From the NCBI GenBank assembly GCA_009599575.1, contig VWND01000006.1, forward strand, positions 1-17,927: a DNA stretch of 17,927 nt. Direction: 5' to 3'. Made by a program: the position numbers and the translations under genes. Position 1 is the first letter of the stretch; every line of letters starts with the position of its first letter. Origin of the DNA: Blumeriella jaapii. Its lineage: Eukaryota > Ascomycota > Leotiomycetes > Helotiales > Drepanopezizaceae. This document shows, one piece after another, positions 17,731 to 17,927 of this stretch. The notes beneath the pieces are model-generated. The model saw nothing but the letters and a program-made list of their open reading frames with translations, was not told where the DNA came from and did no database searches.

Positions 17731-17927
17731 TGTGGAAAACGCTGCTGATACTTTGTATTAATAGGATGTTGGTAGTTTTAGCTAATGATCGAGGCATAGA
17801 CCCCTCCGAAACCACCCTGCCACTGACTACCTACAGACAGGTATAAAAGCAAAGGCATCTCCCTTAGATAATATTATAAATACGCAGTCCAAATTTATAT
17901 TTTCATTTTTTTTTTTTTTTATTTTTT
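17731..17927 (+). repeat. Further family A LTR, cut by the window end
   Basis: It starts TGTGGAAAACGCTGCTGATA and then follows the family A LTR closely through the GC-rich core and TATAAAAG, to the T-rich tract at the window end. It differs from the other LTRs mainly by several one- to four-base insertions (for example near 17736-17746, 17769, 17785 and 17857), giving it a distinct indel signature. About 70 bases are missing. Confidence 0.85.
17842..17849 (+). promoter_or_regulatory. LTR TATA box
   Basis: TATAAAAG at the conserved LTR position, preceded by the same CAGACAGG-type block as in the other + strand copy. Confidence 0.5.

Larger units (their letters stand above)
4389..17927 (+). 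mobile_element. Second family A element, + strand, split by later insertions
   Basis: The element begins with LTR sequence at 4389-4618, is interrupted by a mariner transposon (4619-17324), and resumes at 17325 with the rest of the LTR (to 17365) and about 363 bp of leader. A new family A LTR starts at 17731, so within the window the element is LTR-leader-LTR with no gag or pol. Its left flank is the reverse transcriptase of family B. It is either an element whose body is displaced beyond a nested LTR, or a deleted derivative. Confidence 0.75.

Noticed and set aside
1..17927. CRISPR array, bacterial operon, tRNA or rRNA genes
   Set aside because: No regularly spaced repeats, ribosome binding sites, cloverleaf or rRNA-like sequences were seen; the elements are all eukaryotic, fungal types.

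Overview
The window looks like a transposon graveyard in the AT-rich compartment of a filamentous ascomycete genome. No intact host gene, rRNA or tRNA is visible. Every recognisable coding stretch is a retroelement or transposase relic riddled with TAA/TAG/TGA stops. The base changes fit repeat-induced point mutation (RIP): C-to-T and G-to-A changes that remove CpA/TpG and leave CpG common. Catalytic Asp/Glu codons have become Asn/Lys exactly as G-to-A would produce.

The layout is a stack of nested insertions, read from outside in. (1) 1-1489 is a + strand fragment of a Ty3/Gypsy-type LTR retrotransposon, here called family A. (2) A second Ty3/Gypsy element, family B, begins at 1490 with its 5' LTR (1490-1757), then gag, protease and the start of the reverse transcriptase. 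(3) A + strand family A element begins at 4389 inside the B reverse transcriptase. (4) A Tc1/mariner DNA transposon (4619-17324) sits at a TA inside that A element's 5' LTR; the rest of the LTR resumes at 17325. (5) A complete minus-strand family A element, about 11.3 kb (5508-16828), splits the mariner transposase between its second catalytic position and the residues just before it. After the mariner, the + strand A element continues with its LTR tail and about 363 bp of leader, and then runs into the start of another family A LTR at 17731 that leaves the window.

The inner minus-strand A element has, in order, 5' LTR (16828-16562), leader, gag, a gag-pol linker, reverse transcriptase, RNase H and integrase with a GPY/F-like C-terminal module. 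After integrase comes an AT-only spacer, and then an unrecognised reading frame of about 3 kb (roughly 9140-5890) in the position that env-like or accessory ORFs occupy, before the 3' LTR (5775-5508). That extra ORF is the least explained part of the window. All homologies, boundaries and domain calls were made by reading and translating by eye; none comes from a database search.
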